Origin: Gluconacetobacter diazotrophicus PA1 5
GTDB taxonomy: Bacteria; Pseudomonadota; Alphaproteobacteria; Acetobacterales; Acetobacteraceae
Direction of reading: 5' to 3'
Length of the DNA: 64,000 bases
Assembly (NCBI RefSeq): GCF_000021325.1
Contig: NC_011365.1
Span: 3,376,001 to 3,440,000, forward strand
Translations under genes and position numbers: made by a program
Notes under the pieces: generated by a model
What the model saw: the letters and a program-made list of their open reading frames with translations, nothing else
Database searches by the model: none
What the model was told of the DNA's origin: nothing
Part shown: one piece after another, positions 9,024 through 17,763 of the stretch
Layout of the letters: every line of letters starts with the position of its first letter
How positions within the stretch are numbered: the first letter of the stretch is position 1

Positions 9024-10544
9024 TCAGGCGGCCTTGTCCGCCTCCGTCACAAGTGTGTGTAGGGTCGCGCGGGTGCCCCCGGCGCGGATCGCGGCGCGCG
9101 TGCGGACGAACAGGGCGACGAAATCGGGGTGGTCGCGCAACCCCCATCCGGCAAAGACCGACATGTCCAGCGCCCGTGCCGAATCGGCGTCGCCGGCCAG
9201 GGTCAGGTCGTCGGGGCCCAGATGCGGTTCGGTGACGGAATAGGCGGCGCCGTTGTCGTCGCGGCCGCGCAGGTATTCGGCAAAGCAGGCCAGCAGGAAG
9301 GCGATGCGCGCGGCGTCACCGCCCCGGGCCAGCGTGCCCTCGGCGGTGTCGCGGACGAAGACCGGCAGTTTCGACGCACTGTCCGACGCGATGCGCAGCA
9401 ACTGGTCGCTGATCGCCTGGTTGCGGAACCGGCGCAGCAGCAGCGCGCCGTACTCGTGCAGTTCCATCCCCGGCGGGGCCTGCAGCAGCGGTTCGGCGTC
9501 GAGGCCCAGATAGCGTTCCAGCAGTTCGATGACATCGGGGTTGTGCATGATGTCGCTGACGATGCGGTATCCCATCAGCACGCCCGGCAGCCCCAGCATG
9601 GAATGCGAGGCATTGAGCATGCGCAGCTTGACCCGCTCGTAGGGGGCGACGTCGCCGGTGAACAGCACGCCCACCTGTTCCAGCGGCGGGCGGCCGGCGC
9701 AGAACGTGTCCTCGACCACCCACTGGATGAAATCCTCGCAGAAGACCGGGGCGCGGTCCGCGATGCCGCTGGCGGCGTCCAGGCGCGCGATGTCGGGGTC
9801 GCGCACCGCGGGGGTGATACGGTCCACCATCGTGCAGGGAAAGGTGACGTGGGCCTCGACCCAGGCGGCCAGGTCCGCGTCGCGGGCGCGGGCCCAGGAC
9901 AGGAAGGCGGTGCGCGCCACATGGCCGTTATGCGGCAGGTTGTCGCAGGACAGGATGGTGAACGGGCCGGCACCGGAATCGCGGCGCAGGCGCAGCGCCT
10001 CGGTCGCCAGGCCGAAGACGGTGTGCGGCACGTCGCGGGCCAGGTCCTCGGCGATCGTGGGGTGGTCGATCTGGAACTGCCCGGATTCGTCCACGTAATA
10101 CCCGCCTTCGGTCACGGTCAGGCTGACGATGCGGATGGCCGGGTCGGCCAGGCGGCGGATGGCGGCCGCCCGGTCGTCTGGGGCGTGCAGGTATTCGACG
10201 ATCGAGCCGATGACGCGGACGGTGTCCGGCGCGTCCGCCGGGCATTCGGTCAGGGTGTAAAGGCCGTCCTGCGCCCGCAGGGACTCGGCCTTGGCGCGTT
10301 CGCGCGCGTCGTCCATCACGCCGACGCCCAGGATGCCCCATCCCGCATTGTCCTGCTGCCCCAGGACGCGGTCGATATAGACGGCCTGGTGCGCGCGGTG
10401 GAAATTGCCGACGCTGAGATGGGCGATACCCGGGCGCACCGCGCCCCGGTCGTAGGACGGGACGATGATGGCGGGCGGCAGGTGGCCGAGGGTGGAAGAG
10501 TCGAGGGGTTTGGTATCGGGGGCCATGGTGTCGGGGGCCGGCAT
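9024..10544 (-). CDS. Mannitol dehydrogenase family protein (mannitol 2-dehydrogenase / fructuronate reductase type)
   Basis: A 506-residue cytoplasmic polyol-specific long-chain dehydrogenase. The N-terminal Rossmann part has HLSVGNFHRAHQ, the family's nucleotide-binding segment. The C-terminal half has the catalytic region ERVKLRMLNASHS with the conserved Lys and the Asn/His that follow. The family interconverts mannitol and fructose, arabitol and xylulose, or tagaturonate/fructuronate and their alcohols with NAD(P)H; which one cannot be told here. In an acetic acid bacterium mannitol-fructose turnover is a reasonable guess. It is alone between gcd (same strand) and the divergent rpmI. A start at the Met six codons in is possible. 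Confidence 0.85.
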   Translation of the reverse strand: MPAPDTMAPDTKPLDSSTLGHLPPAIIVPSYDRGAVRPGIAHLSVGNFHRAHQAVYIDRVLGQQDNAGWGILGVGVMDDARERAKAESLRAQDGLYTLTECPADAPDTVRVIGSIVEYLHAPDDRAAAIRRLADPAIRIVSLTVTEGGYYVDESGQFQIDHPTIAEDLARDVPHTVFGLATEALRLRRDSGAGPFTILSCDNLPHNGHVARTAFLSWARARDADLAAWVEAHVTFPCTMVDRITPAVRDPDIARLDAASGIADRAPVFCEDFIQWVVEDTFCAGRPPLEQVGVLFTGDVAPYERVKLRMLNASHSMLGLPGVLMGYRIVSDIMHNPDVIELLERYLGLDAEPLLQAPPGMELHEYGALLLRRFRNQAISDQLLRIASDSASKLPVFVRDTAEGTLARGGDAARIAFLLACFAEYLRGRDDNGAAYSVTEPHLGPDDLTLAGDADSARALDMSVFAGWGLRDHPDFVALFVRTRAAIRAGGTRATLHTLVTEADKAA

Positions 10545-10676
10545 GGGCGTGATCCTGGATGGGGGGAATATGATTCCTCTATCGCGTTCCGGGCCGGGGG
10601 TTCAGGGGTCTTTTCGTCACATATGCGTCGTACGGCCCGGGCGAGGCGGGGAAATCGCGCATCGGGCCGGTGGGGC

Positions 10677-10705
10677 TTGATTGGCGCGCGCGGCTTGTTT
10701 ATAGG
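10677..10705 (+). promoter_or_regulatory. Predicted sigma-70 promoter of rpmI-rplT
   Basis: TTGATT (10677-10682) and TATAGG (10700-10705) are separated by 17 bases. Transcription from here would give a leader of roughly 95 bases containing a CCGGGC/GCCCGG hairpin (10725-10749) before the rpmI ribosome-binding site AAGGAG (10796-10801). Confidence 0.55.
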
Positions 10706-10807
10706 CAGCCCCCTGTTCGCGCGTCCGGGCCTGGAATGGGCATGCCCGGCCGTGACTGCTGTCTGAGTGCCGTTCGCGGCCGCAGCCTGACAACGAAGGA
10801 GATGAAA

Positions 10808-11011
10808 ATGCCCAAGATGAAGACCAAGTCGTCGGTCAAGAAGCGGTTCAAGATCACCGCGACCGGCAAGGTGCTGGCCGGGCCGGGCAACAAGCGCCAC
10901 GGCCTGATCAACCGCTCGCAGAAGATGAAGCGCACGAACCGCGGTTCGCAGACCCTGACCGAAATGGACGGTCGGACTGTGAAGCAGTGGGCCCCCTACG
11001 GGCTGGCATAA
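10808..11011 (+). CDS. rpmI: 50S ribosomal protein L35
   Basis: A 67-residue, very basic ribosomal protein of the large subunit. It starts [14 protein letters not shown] and has KRHGLINRS and KRTNRG, as expected for L35. An in-frame ATG six bases upstream also exists, but the AAGGAG six bases before position 10808 and the usual L35 N-terminus favour this one. It is followed 14 bases later by rplT. infC, which commonly precedes this pair, is not here, so the pair has its own promoter. Confidence 0.97.
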   Translation: MPKMKTKSSVKKRFKITATGKVLAGPGNKRHGLINRSQKMKRTNRGSQTLTEMDGRTVKQWAPYGLA

Positions 11012-11025
11012 GGAGCACCTGAGAC

Positions 11026-11385
11026 ATGGCACGTGTTAAGCGGGGTGTGACCACCCACGCCCGTCACAAGAAGGTTCTCGAGCAGTCCAAGGGCTTCCGC
11101 GGCCGCTCCTCGACCAATTATCGCATTGCGCTGGAGCGCCTGGAAAAGGCCCTGCGCTATGCCTATCGCGACCGTCGCAACAAGAAGCGCGATTTCCGCG
11201 CGCTGTGGATCCAGCGTATCAACGCCGCGGTCCGCGAGCACGGGCTGACCTACAGCAAGTTCATCTTCGGCCTGGACAAGGCCGGGATCGAAATCGACCG
11301 CAAGGTGCTGGCCGCCATCGCGTTCGACGATGCCGCGACCTTCGCCGAGATCGTGAAGAAGGCCCAGGCCGCCCTGGCCGCCTGA
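11026..11385 (+). CDS. rplT: 50S ribosomal protein L20
   Basis: A 119-residue L20, which binds 23S rRNA early in large-subunit assembly and in several bacteria represses its own operon. The sequence [20 protein letters not shown] and the core [21 protein letters not shown] are the standard family signature. It follows rpmI in a two-gene operon closed by the terminator at 11410-11439. Whether L20 binds the rpmI leader here is unknown. Confidence 0.98.
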   Translation: MARVKRGVTTHARHKKVLEQSKGFRGRSSTNYRIALERLEKALRYAYRDRRNKKRDFRALWIQRINAAVREHGLTYSKFIFGLDKAGIEIDRKVLAAIAFDDAATFAEIVKKAQAALAA

Positions 11386-11409
11386 TCCTTTCCTTCGATC
11401 GCATGCCGG

Positions 11410-11439
11410 AACGGGCCGCCCCCAGGGGCGGCCCGTTTT
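11410..11439 (+). terminator. Intrinsic terminator of rpmI-rplT
   Basis: A perfect 13-bp stem (AACGGGCCGCCCC / GGGGCGGCCCGTT) with a two-base spacer is followed by further T residues (GTTTTG). It lies 24 bases after the rplT stop and separates the ribosomal pair from pheST. Confidence 0.88.
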
Positions 11440-11514
11440 GCATTTCTGGGGTTTATTCCGAAAGGCGGAGCCTGTATCCGCCAAGTCCATAATGTCCGTT
11501 CCCAGCGAGGTGCC

Positions 11515-12585
11515 ATGAGCGACGATCTCGAAACCCTGCGGCAGGAGACGCTGGCCGCGCTGGCCGCCGCCACCGACCGGCGGGAATGGGACGCGGTGCG
11601 TGTCGGCACGCTGGGCAAGTCCGGGCGGCTGACCGCGCTGCTGAAGGAACTGGGCCGGATGACGCCCGAGGCGCGCAAGCTGCGCGGCGCCGCGGTCAAC
11701 CGGCTGCGCGACGACCTGACGCGCGAGATCGAGGCCCGCGGGGCGGAGATCGAAAGCGCGATCCTGAATGCGCGCCTGGCGGCCGAACGGGTGGACGTCA
11801 CCCTGCCGGTCCGCCCCGAATCTTCGGGCGCGATCCATCCGATCAGCCGGACGATGGAGGAAATGGCCGCCATTTTCGGCGCCATGGGCTTCAAGGTGGC
11901 CGAAGGGCCGGATATCGAGACCGACTGGCACAATTTCTCGGCCCTGAATACGCCCGACCACCATCCGGCCCGCACCGACCAGGACACGTTCTACCTGCCC
12001 GCCCGGGAAGGGACGTCGCAGGAGCGCGTGCTGCGTACCCAGACCTCGGGCGTGCAGATCCGCACCATGCTGGGCGAGGAGCCGCCGATCCGCATCATCG
12101 CGCCCGGCCGGACCTATCGCGCCGACCATGACGCCACCCATTCGCCGATGTTCCACCAGTGCGAGGGGCTGGTCATCGACCGGGGCATCACGCTGGCGCA
12201 CCTGAAAGGGTGCCTGACCGACTTCCTGCGCGCCTATTTCGGCAATCCCGACCTGCTGGTGCGCTTCCGGGCGTCGTATTTCCCCTTCACCGAGCCGTCG
12301 ATGGAGGTCGATATCGGCTGGTCGCGCAAGAGCGGCGAGATCGGCGGCGGCGGCGACTGGCTGGAGGTCCTGGGCTCGGGCATGGTGCATCCGCGCGTGC
12401 TGGCCAATTGCGGCCTGGACCCGCGCGAATGGCAGGGCTTCGCCTTCGGGATGGGGATCGAGCGCCTGACGATGCTGCGCCACGGGATACCCGACCTGCG
12501 TTCGTTCTACGAAAGCGATGTGCGCTGGCTGCGCCATTACGGCGCCAGCCCGCTGTCGCCGGCCCTGCTGCATGAAGGTCTGTGA
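11515..12585 (+). CDS. pheS: Phenylalanyl-tRNA synthetase alpha subunit
   Basis: A 356-residue class II aminoacyl-tRNA synthetase subunit holding the catalytic core that charges tRNA-Phe. An N-terminal helical arm (residues 1-90) precedes motif 2 (FHQCEGLVID), the FRASYFPFTEPSMEVD segment and motif 3 (GFAFGMGIERL). Length and order match bacterial PheS. pheT starts 3 bases after its stop, so both are made from one mRNA to form the alpha2-beta2 enzyme. Confidence 0.98.
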   Translation: MSDDLETLRQETLAALAAATDRREWDAVRVGTLGKSGRLTALLKELGRMTPEARKLRGAAVNRLRDDLTREIEARGAEIESAILNARLAAERVDVTLPVRPESSGAIHPISRTMEEMAAIFGAMGFKVAEGPDIETDWHNFSALNTPDHHPARTDQDTFYLPAREGTSQERVLRTQTSGVQIRTMLGEEPPIRIIAPGRTYRADHDATHSPMFHQCEGLVIDRGITLAHLKGCLTDFLRAYFGNPDLLVRFRASYFPFTEPSMEVDIGWSRKSGEIGGGGDWLEVLGSGMVHPRVLANCGLDPREWQGFAFGMGIERLTMLRHGIPDLRSFYESDVRWLRHYGASPLSPALLHEGL

Positions 12586-12588
12586 TCG

Positions 12589-15051
12589 ATGAAGTTCACC
12601 CTGTCCTGGCTGCGCGACCATCTGGACACCACCGCCACGACCGACGAGATCTGCGCCAAGCTGAACACGATCGGGCTGGAGGTCGAGGGCGTCGAGGACC
12701 CGGGGGCGGCGCTGGCGCCCTTCCGCACCGCCCGCATCGTCGAGGCGGTGCAGCACCCCAATGCCGACCGCCTGCGCGTCTGCCGCGTCGATGCGGGGCC
12801 GGGGTTCGACCCGGTGCAGGTGGTCTGCGGCGCGCCCAATGCCCGCACCGGCCTGTCGGTCATCTTCGCCCCGCCGGGCACGTACATCCCCGGCCTGGAC
12901 ATCACCATCAAGGCCGGCGCGATCCGGGGCGAGACCAGCGGCGGCATGCTGTGCTCGCTGCGCGAACTGGGGCTGGGCGAGGCGCATGACGGCATCGCCG
13001 AACTGCCCGACGGCACCGCGCCCGGCCAGTCCTATGCCGATTTCGCCGGACTGGACGACCCGGTGATCGAAATCGCCGTGACCCCGAACCGGGGCGACGC
13101 GCTGGCGGTGCGCGGGATCGCCCGCGACCTGGCGGCGGCCGGCATCGGGCATCTGCGTCCCTGGCTGGCCGAGACGGTCGAGGGCACGTTCGACTCCCCC
13201 CTGGCGTGGGCCAACGACTTTCCCGAGGCCTGTCCCTGGGTGCTGGGGCGCGCCATTCGCGGCGTGCGCAACGGCCCCAGCCCCGAATGGCTGCAGAACC
13301 GGCTGCGGGCGATCGGCCTGCGTCCGATCTCGGCCCTGGTGGACATCACCAATTTCTTCGCCTTCGACCTGGGCCGTCCGCTGCATGTGTTCGACGTGGA
13401 TCGCGTGACCGGCGACCGGCTGACGATCTGCCGCGGCGCGGGCGAGACCTTCCGCGCGCTGGACGGACGCGACGTCGTGGTGTCGCCCGAGGATTGCGTG
13501 ATCGCCGATGCCGCCGGGGTGCAGTCCCTGGCCGGCATCATGGGCGGCGAGGGGACCGGCGTGACCGAGGCGACGACCACCGTCTTCGTCGAATGCGCGC
13601 TGTTCGACCCGGTGCGCATCGCGCTCAGCGGCCGCCGGCTGGGCCTGCATTCCGACGCGCGCCACCGGTTCGAGCGCGGGGTGGACCAGGCGCTGCCGGT
13701 CGCGGCGCTGGAAGCCGCCACGCGCATGATCGTCGATCTGTGCGGCGGCGAGGCGAGCGAGGTCGTCTCGGCCGGTACGCCGCCGGCCTGGCAGCGCGAG
13801 GCCCGGCTGCGCTTCGCCCGCATCGCCGGGCTGGGGGGCGTGGACGTGCCCCCCGATGCGGTGGTGGCGTCGCTGGAGGCCCTGGGCTTCGCGGTGCGGA
13901 TGCGGGATGAAGACGGCGTGGTGGTGGATGTGCCGTCCTGGCGCAACGACGTCGCCATGCCCATGGTCCTGGACCAGGGGCCGGACCTGTCGCCCGAACG
14001 GGCGCGGATCGCGGCCGAGGGCGCCATCGCCGTCGATTCCGAATGCGACCTGATCGAGGAGATCCTGCGTCTGCGCGGGCTGGATTCGATCCCGCCCGTG
14101 TCGCTGCCGGCGCTTTCCGCGGTGCCGCTGCCGGCGCTGGTCCCGCGCCAGGTGCGCGCGGCCACCGCGCGGCGGGTGCTGGCCGCGCGCGGCATGCTGG
14201 AAACCGTGGGCTATTCCTTCGCCGCCCACGGGGCCAGCGCGCAGTTCGGCGCGGTGCCGGAAAGCCTGCGCCTGCTGAACCCGATCGCCGCAGACCTGGA
14301 CCAGATGCGCCCCACGCCGATGGTCAACCTGCTGTCCGCCGTCGAGCGGAACAGCGTGCGCGGCTATCCCGACCTGGGCCTGTTCGAGGTGGGGCCAGGC
14401 TTTTCCGCCGACGGGCAGACGCTGATCGCCGCCGGCCTGCGCAGCGGCCATGCCCCGCGCGTGCCGGGCGGCGGCGCCGATCCGGTCAGCCTGTGGGACG
14501 TCAAGGCCGATGCCATGGCGGTGCTGGCGGCCCTGGGGGCGCCGGTCGAGGGCGTGAGTGTGACGGCCGACGCGCCGGGCCATTATCACCCGGGCCGGTC
14601 GGGCGTCATCCGGCAGGGGCCGCGCATCGTCCTGGGCTGGTTCGGCCAGTTGCATCCCGCACTGCTGGCCGGGCGCGGCCTGGACCAGCCGGTGGTCGGG
14701 TTCGAACTGTTCCTGGATGCGATCGCCGAGCCCAAGCGCCGGCGCCGGTCGCCGCCCGAGCTGTCGCCGTTCCAGCCGGTGCATCGCGACTTCGCCTTCC
14801 TCGTCGCGCGGGACGTGGCGGCCGAATCCGTGCTGCGCGCGGCGCGCGGGGCGGAGCGGACGCTGATTTCCGCCGTGCGCCTGTTCGACGTGTACGAGGG
14901 CGACAAGGTGCCCGAGGGCCATAAATCCCTGGGCGTCGAGGTGACGCTGCAACCCGTCGCGCGCAGCCTGACCGATGCCGAGATCGATGCGGTGTCGGAC
15001 AAGGTCGTGGCCGCCGTGACGCGGGCCTGCGGCGCCACGCTGCGGGGATGA
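12589..15051 (+). CDS. pheT: Phenylalanyl-tRNA synthetase beta subunit
   Basis: An 820-residue subunit. It has the N-terminal MKFTLSWLRDHLD, a tRNA-binding EMAP-like domain (about 40-150), the B3/B4 editing region in the middle, a catalytic-like domain (about 480-680) and a C-terminal anticodon-binding FDX-ACB domain (about 727-820, from SPFQPVHRDFAF). It partners PheS and carries the editing site that clears mischarged Tyr-tRNA-Phe. It overlaps lpxB by 4 bases (ATGA), so lpxB translation is probably coupled. Confidence 0.97.
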   Translation: MKFTLSWLRDHLDTTATTDEICAKLNTIGLEVEGVEDPGAALAPFRTARIVEAVQHPNADRLRVCRVDAGPGFDPVQVVCGAPNARTGLSVIFAPPGTYIPGLDITIKAGAIRGETSGGMLCSLRELGLGEAHDGIAELPDGTAPGQSYADFAGLDDPVIEIAVTPNRGDALAVRGIARDLAAAGIGHLRPWLAETVEGTFDSPLAWANDFPEACPWVLGRAIRGVRNGPSPEWLQNRLRAIGLRPISALVDITNFFAFDLGRPLHVFDVDRVTGDRLTICRGAGETFRALDGRDVVVSPEDCVIADAAGVQSLAGIMGGEGTGVTEATTTVFVECALFDPVRIALSGRRLGLHSDARHRFERGVDQALPVAALEAATRMIVDLCGGEASEVVSAGTPPAWQREARLRFARIAGLGGVDVPPDAVVASLEALGFAVRMRDEDGVVVDVPSWRNDVAMPMVLDQGPDLSPERARIAAEGAIAVDSECDLIEEILRLRGLDSIPPVSLPALSAVPLPALVPRQVRAATARRVLAARGMLETVGYSFAAHGASAQFGAVPESLRLLNPIAADLDQMRPTPMVNLLSAVERNSVRGYPDLGLFEVGPGFSADGQTLIAAGLRSGHAPRVPGGGADPVSLWDVKADAMAVLAALGAPVEGVSVTADAPGHYHPGRSGVIRQGPRIVLGWFGQLHPALLAGRGLDQPVVGFELFLDAIAEPKRRRRSPPELSPFQPVHRDFAFLVARDVAAESVLRAARGAERTLISAVRLFDVYEGDKVPEGHKSLGVEVTLQPVARSLTDAEIDAVSDKVVAAVTRACGATLRG

Positions 15052-16214
15052 ACGCTGCGGCCGGGCGGACGGTCTGGCTTCTGGCGGGCGAGGCCAGCGG
15101 CGATGTGCTGGGCGCGCGCCTGATGGCGGCGCTGCGCCGCCGCGATCCGACCCTGCGCTTCGCCGGTGTCGGCGGCGCGCGGATGGAGGAAGCCGGCCTG
15201 CGCAGCCTGTTCCCGCTGCGCGACTTGGCGGTGATGGGCCTGGTCGAGGTGCTGCCGCGCATCCGGCATCTGTCCCGCCGGCTGGACCAGGCGGTGGAGC
15301 ATATTCGCCAGACCCGGCCCGACCTGGTGGTGACGATCGACAGTCCCGGCTTCACGCTGCGGCTGCTGCGCCGGATCGAGGGCGAGGGGATTCCCCGGGT
15401 TCATTATGTCGCGCCGCAGGTCTGGGCGTGGCGCGAGCATCGGGTGCGCGAATTTCCCGGCCTGTGGGACCGCCTGCTGTGCCTGCTGCCGTTCGAACCC
15501 GCCTTCTTCGGCCGTCACGGGCTGGAGGCCCGGTTCGTCGGCCATCCGGTCCTGCAATCCGGGGCGGGGCGGGGCGACGGCGCGGCGTTTCGCGCCCGGC
15601 ATGGCATTGCGCCCGGCACGCCGATCCTGATCCTGATGCCCGGCAGCCGCCGGTCCGAGGCCCCGCGCCTGCTGCCGGTGCTGGGGCGGACGCTGCGCAT
15701 CCTGGCCGCGACCTGCCCCGGAATCGTGCCGGTGGTGCCGGTCTCGGCCGTGGTGGCCGAGACCGTGCGGCGCGGCGTGGCCGACTGGCCCATGAAGCCG
15801 ATCATCGTGACCGACCTGGACGAGAAGCATGATGCCTTCGCCGCCGCCGGCGCGGCGCTGACCAAGTCGGGCACCTCAACCCTGGAACTGGCGCTGGCCG
15901 GCGTGCCGATGGCCGTGACCTATCGCGTCAATCCGCTGACGGCGGCGATGGCGCGGCGGCTGATCCGCGTGCCTTATGTCGCCATGGTCAACCTGCTGGC
16001 CGGGCACCGGCTGGTGCCGGAACTGCTGCAGGATCGCTGCCGCCCCGACCTGCTGGCCGCCACCGTGCTGCGCCTGCTGACCGACGAACGCAGCGCCGCC
16101 CTGCAACGGGCCGGCTTCCGCGCCGTGGCGGCCGCCCTGGCCGCCCCGCAGGGCGACCCGGACGACGCGGCGGCGGCCGAACTGATGGCGGTGCTGGACG
16201 GCGGGAAACGTTAA
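15048..16214 (+). CDS. lpxB: Lipid-A-disaccharide synthase
   Basis: A 388-residue family 19 glycosyltransferase. It condenses UDP-2,3-diacylglucosamine with lipid X to give the lipid A disaccharide at the inner membrane. The sequence has GEASGD near the N-terminus, the YVAPQVWAWRE motif, MPGSRRSE and the C-terminal KSGTSTLELAL region, all typical. It is linked to pheT by a 4-base overlap rather than to lpxA/lpxD, so the usual lpx cluster is split; other lipid A genes lie at 40.8-44.6 kb. Its stop overlaps the end of the convergent SDR gene by 4 bases. Confidence 0.96.
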   Translation: MNAAAGRTVWLLAGEASGDVLGARLMAALRRRDPTLRFAGVGGARMEEAGLRSLFPLRDLAVMGLVEVLPRIRHLSRRLDQAVEHIRQTRPDLVVTIDSPGFTLRLLRRIEGEGIPRVHYVAPQVWAWREHRVREFPGLWDRLLCLLPFEPAFFGRHGLEARFVGHPVLQSGAGRGDGAAFRARHGIAPGTPILILMPGSRRSEAPRLLPVLGRTLRILAATCPGIVPVVPVSAVVAETVRRGVADWPMKPIIVTDLDEKHDAFAAAGAALTKSGTSTLELALAGVPMAVTYRVNPLTAAMARRLIRVPYVAMVNLLAGHRLVPELLQDRCRPDLLAATVLRLLTDERSAALQRAGFRAVAAALAAPQGDPDDAAAAELMAVLDGGKR

Positions 16215-17011
16215 AGAATGCCGCCTGCGATCGGCAGGTTCACGCCCGTCATGTAGCTGGAATCATCGCCCAGCAGGAATTCCACGACCCCGGGAATTTC
16301 CGTGATGTCGCCGTACCGGCGCATCGGGACCGAATTGATCATCTGTTCCGCCACCACCTTCGGGTCGCTGGAAAAATACTGGCTTCCGGCCTTCGCCTGA
16401 AGCTCGACCTGCCGGTCCCACATGAAGCCGGGGCCCATGAAGGCCGGGCTGATCGCGTTCACGCGGATATTGTAGGGCGCCAGGTCCTTGGACGCCGTCT
16501 GGGTCAGTCCGACGATCGCGAATTTCGACGCGGCATAGCCCGCCATGTTCGGTGGCCCCCCGACGCCGGCCATGCTCGCCGTGTTCACGATCCGCCCGAA
16601 ATTCCGGCCGACCATGTGCCGGGCCACTGCCTGCAGGACGTGAAACGCCCCGCACACATTGATGGTCATGACCCGGGAGAAATCCTCCGTCGGATACGCG
16701 TGGACCGGTGCGAAAGCCCCCTGGTAGCCCGCGTTGTTGAACAGGAAGTCGATCCGGCCGAAATCAGCGACCACCCTGTCCACGATCTCCTGAACCTGTG
16801 CGGCGTCCGTCACGTCGCAGGCATAGCCGCGCGCCGTGACGCCGGCGCGCGCAACCTTGGCGACCGCATCGTCCAGTTTGGCGCCGCCAAGGTCCAGCAG
16901 CGCAATGGCCGAACCGGACGCGGCCAGGCGTTCCGCCGTGGCCAGACCGATATTCCCCGCCGCGCCGGTCACCAGGGTGACCTTTCCGTCAAACCGCTTC
17001 GTATCCGTCAT
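16211..17011 (-). CDS. SDR family NAD-dependent xylitol dehydrogenase-like protein
   Basis: A 266-residue classical short-chain dehydrogenase. The cofactor loop is TGAAGNIG (15-22), and Asp40 at the end of strand 2 favours NAD over NADP. The active site is Ser146, Tyr159 and Lys163. Long segments, including NNAGYQGAFAPV, GPGFMWDRQVELQAK and SVPMRRYGDI, match the Gluconobacter oxydans xylitol dehydrogenase as I remember it, so oxidation of xylitol to D-xylulose (or reduction in reverse) is the best call. It stands alone, convergent with lpxB; the polyol-type transporter at 61.5 kb could supply substrate. Other polyol SDR activities cannot be excluded. Confidence 0.82.
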   Translation of the reverse strand: MTDTKRFDGKVTLVTGAAGNIGLATAERLAASGSAIALLDLGGAKLDDAVAKVARAGVTARGYACDVTDAAQVQEIVDRVVADFGRIDFLFNNAGYQGAFAPVHAYPTEDFSRVMTINVCGAFHVLQAVARHMVGRNFGRIVNTASMAGVGGPPNMAGYAASKFAIVGLTQTASKDLAPYNIRVNAISPAFMGPGFMWDRQVELQAKAGSQYFSSDPKVVAEQMINSVPMRRYGDITEIPGVVEFLLGDDSSYMTGVNLPIAGGIL

Positions 17012-17119
17012 CGTCGCTATTCTTTCTCTTCCCGTATCCGGGCCGCCGCAGCGGGCCGATGACCTGAAAGACGCCTGCGCTTCCGAAGCGTTCCCCTTCG
17101 AAGGCGCGCGGAACAGCCC

Positions 17120-17287
17120 CTAGCCGTGCGGCTGCGCCGATTGCGGGGCCGGAACCGGAGGACCGCCGGCGGAGCGGATGGAGGTGAATTCGGAGTGCAG
17201 GAGGGAGATGCCCATCCCGATCGTCATCAGGATAAGCAGGGTGAGGAAGACCAGTTTGCCGACGGGCGGCTTTTCGGAAGCAGGCAT
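17120..17287 (-). CDS. Small single-span membrane protein of unknown function
   Basis: A 55-residue protein starting MPASEKPPVGK, then one strong hydrophobic segment (LVFLTLLILMTIGMGISLL, about 12-30), then a short Pro/Ala-rich tail. It begins 14 bases after the hisI stop on the same strand, with an AGGA 12 bases before the ATG. I do not recognise the family. The clean Lys-flanked transmembrane helix and the close spacing suggest it is a real gene and not a shadow. It could be an accessory peptide of a larger membrane complex. Confidence 0.55.
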   Translation of the reverse strand: MPASEKPPVGKLVFLTLLILMTIGMGISLLHSEFTSIRSAGGPPVPAPQSAQPHG

Positions 17288-17301
17288 GACGGGTGTTGGT
17301 C

Positions 17302-17718
17302 CTAGTTCTTGCCGTAGAGGGCGTCGGCCGACACCAGGGGCGCGCTGATCTCGATCAGGCCCAGGGGGCGCATGGCGTTGTAGAAGCAGCTCCGCCGCCC
17401 GGTGTGACAGGCCACCCCGCTCTGTTCGACCAGCAGCAGGACGGCATCGCGGTCGCAATCCAGGCGGGCATCGACCAGGGTCTGCACCTGGCCCGAGGTC
17501 TCGCCCTTGCGCCACAGCGCGCCGCGGCTGCGCGAATAATAGCAGACCCGGCCGGTGCGCAGCGTCTCGTCCAGCGCCGCGCGGTTCATCCAGGCCAGCA
17601 TCAGCACCTCGCCCGTGTCGTGCTGCTGCGCCACGGCGGCGATCAGCCCGGCATCGTCGAAATGGACCTGGTCGAGCAGGCGGGCCCGTGTGGCGTCGTC
17701 GGGGGGAAGGTAGGTCAT
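17302..17718 (-). CDS. hisI: Phosphoribosyl-AMP cyclohydrolase
   Basis: A 138-residue histidine biosynthesis enzyme that opens the purine ring of phosphoribosyl-AMP in step three of the pathway. It has the signature LMLAWMN, the metal-binding Asp/Cys set ([11 protein letters not shown]) and [10 protein letters not shown] place the start at MTYLPPDD because AAGGA lies five bases before that ATG; the same frame stays open 13 codons upstream to a GTG. It is separate from other his genes here. The HisE pyrophosphohydrolase domain sometimes fused to HisI is absent, as is usual in alphaproteobacteria. Confidence 0.95.
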   Translation of the reverse strand: MTYLPPDDATRARLLDQVHFDDAGLIAAVAQQHDTGEVLMLAWMNRAALDETLRTGRVCYYSRSRGALWRKGETSGQVQTLVDARLDCDRDAVLLLVEQSGVACHTGRRSCFYNAMRPLGLIEISAPLVSADALYGKN

Positions 17719-17763
17719 GGTCATCCTTGGGCGGTCGTTCGGCGTGTCGCCGGCCACGCCGGG

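Noticed and set aside
10996-14952. Very long (1318-codon) minus-strand open frame opposite rplT, pheS and pheT
   Set aside because: Composition is Arg/Gln/His/Gly-rich shadow sequence typical of high-G+C antisense frames; the plus strand carries clear pheS and pheT motifs throughout.
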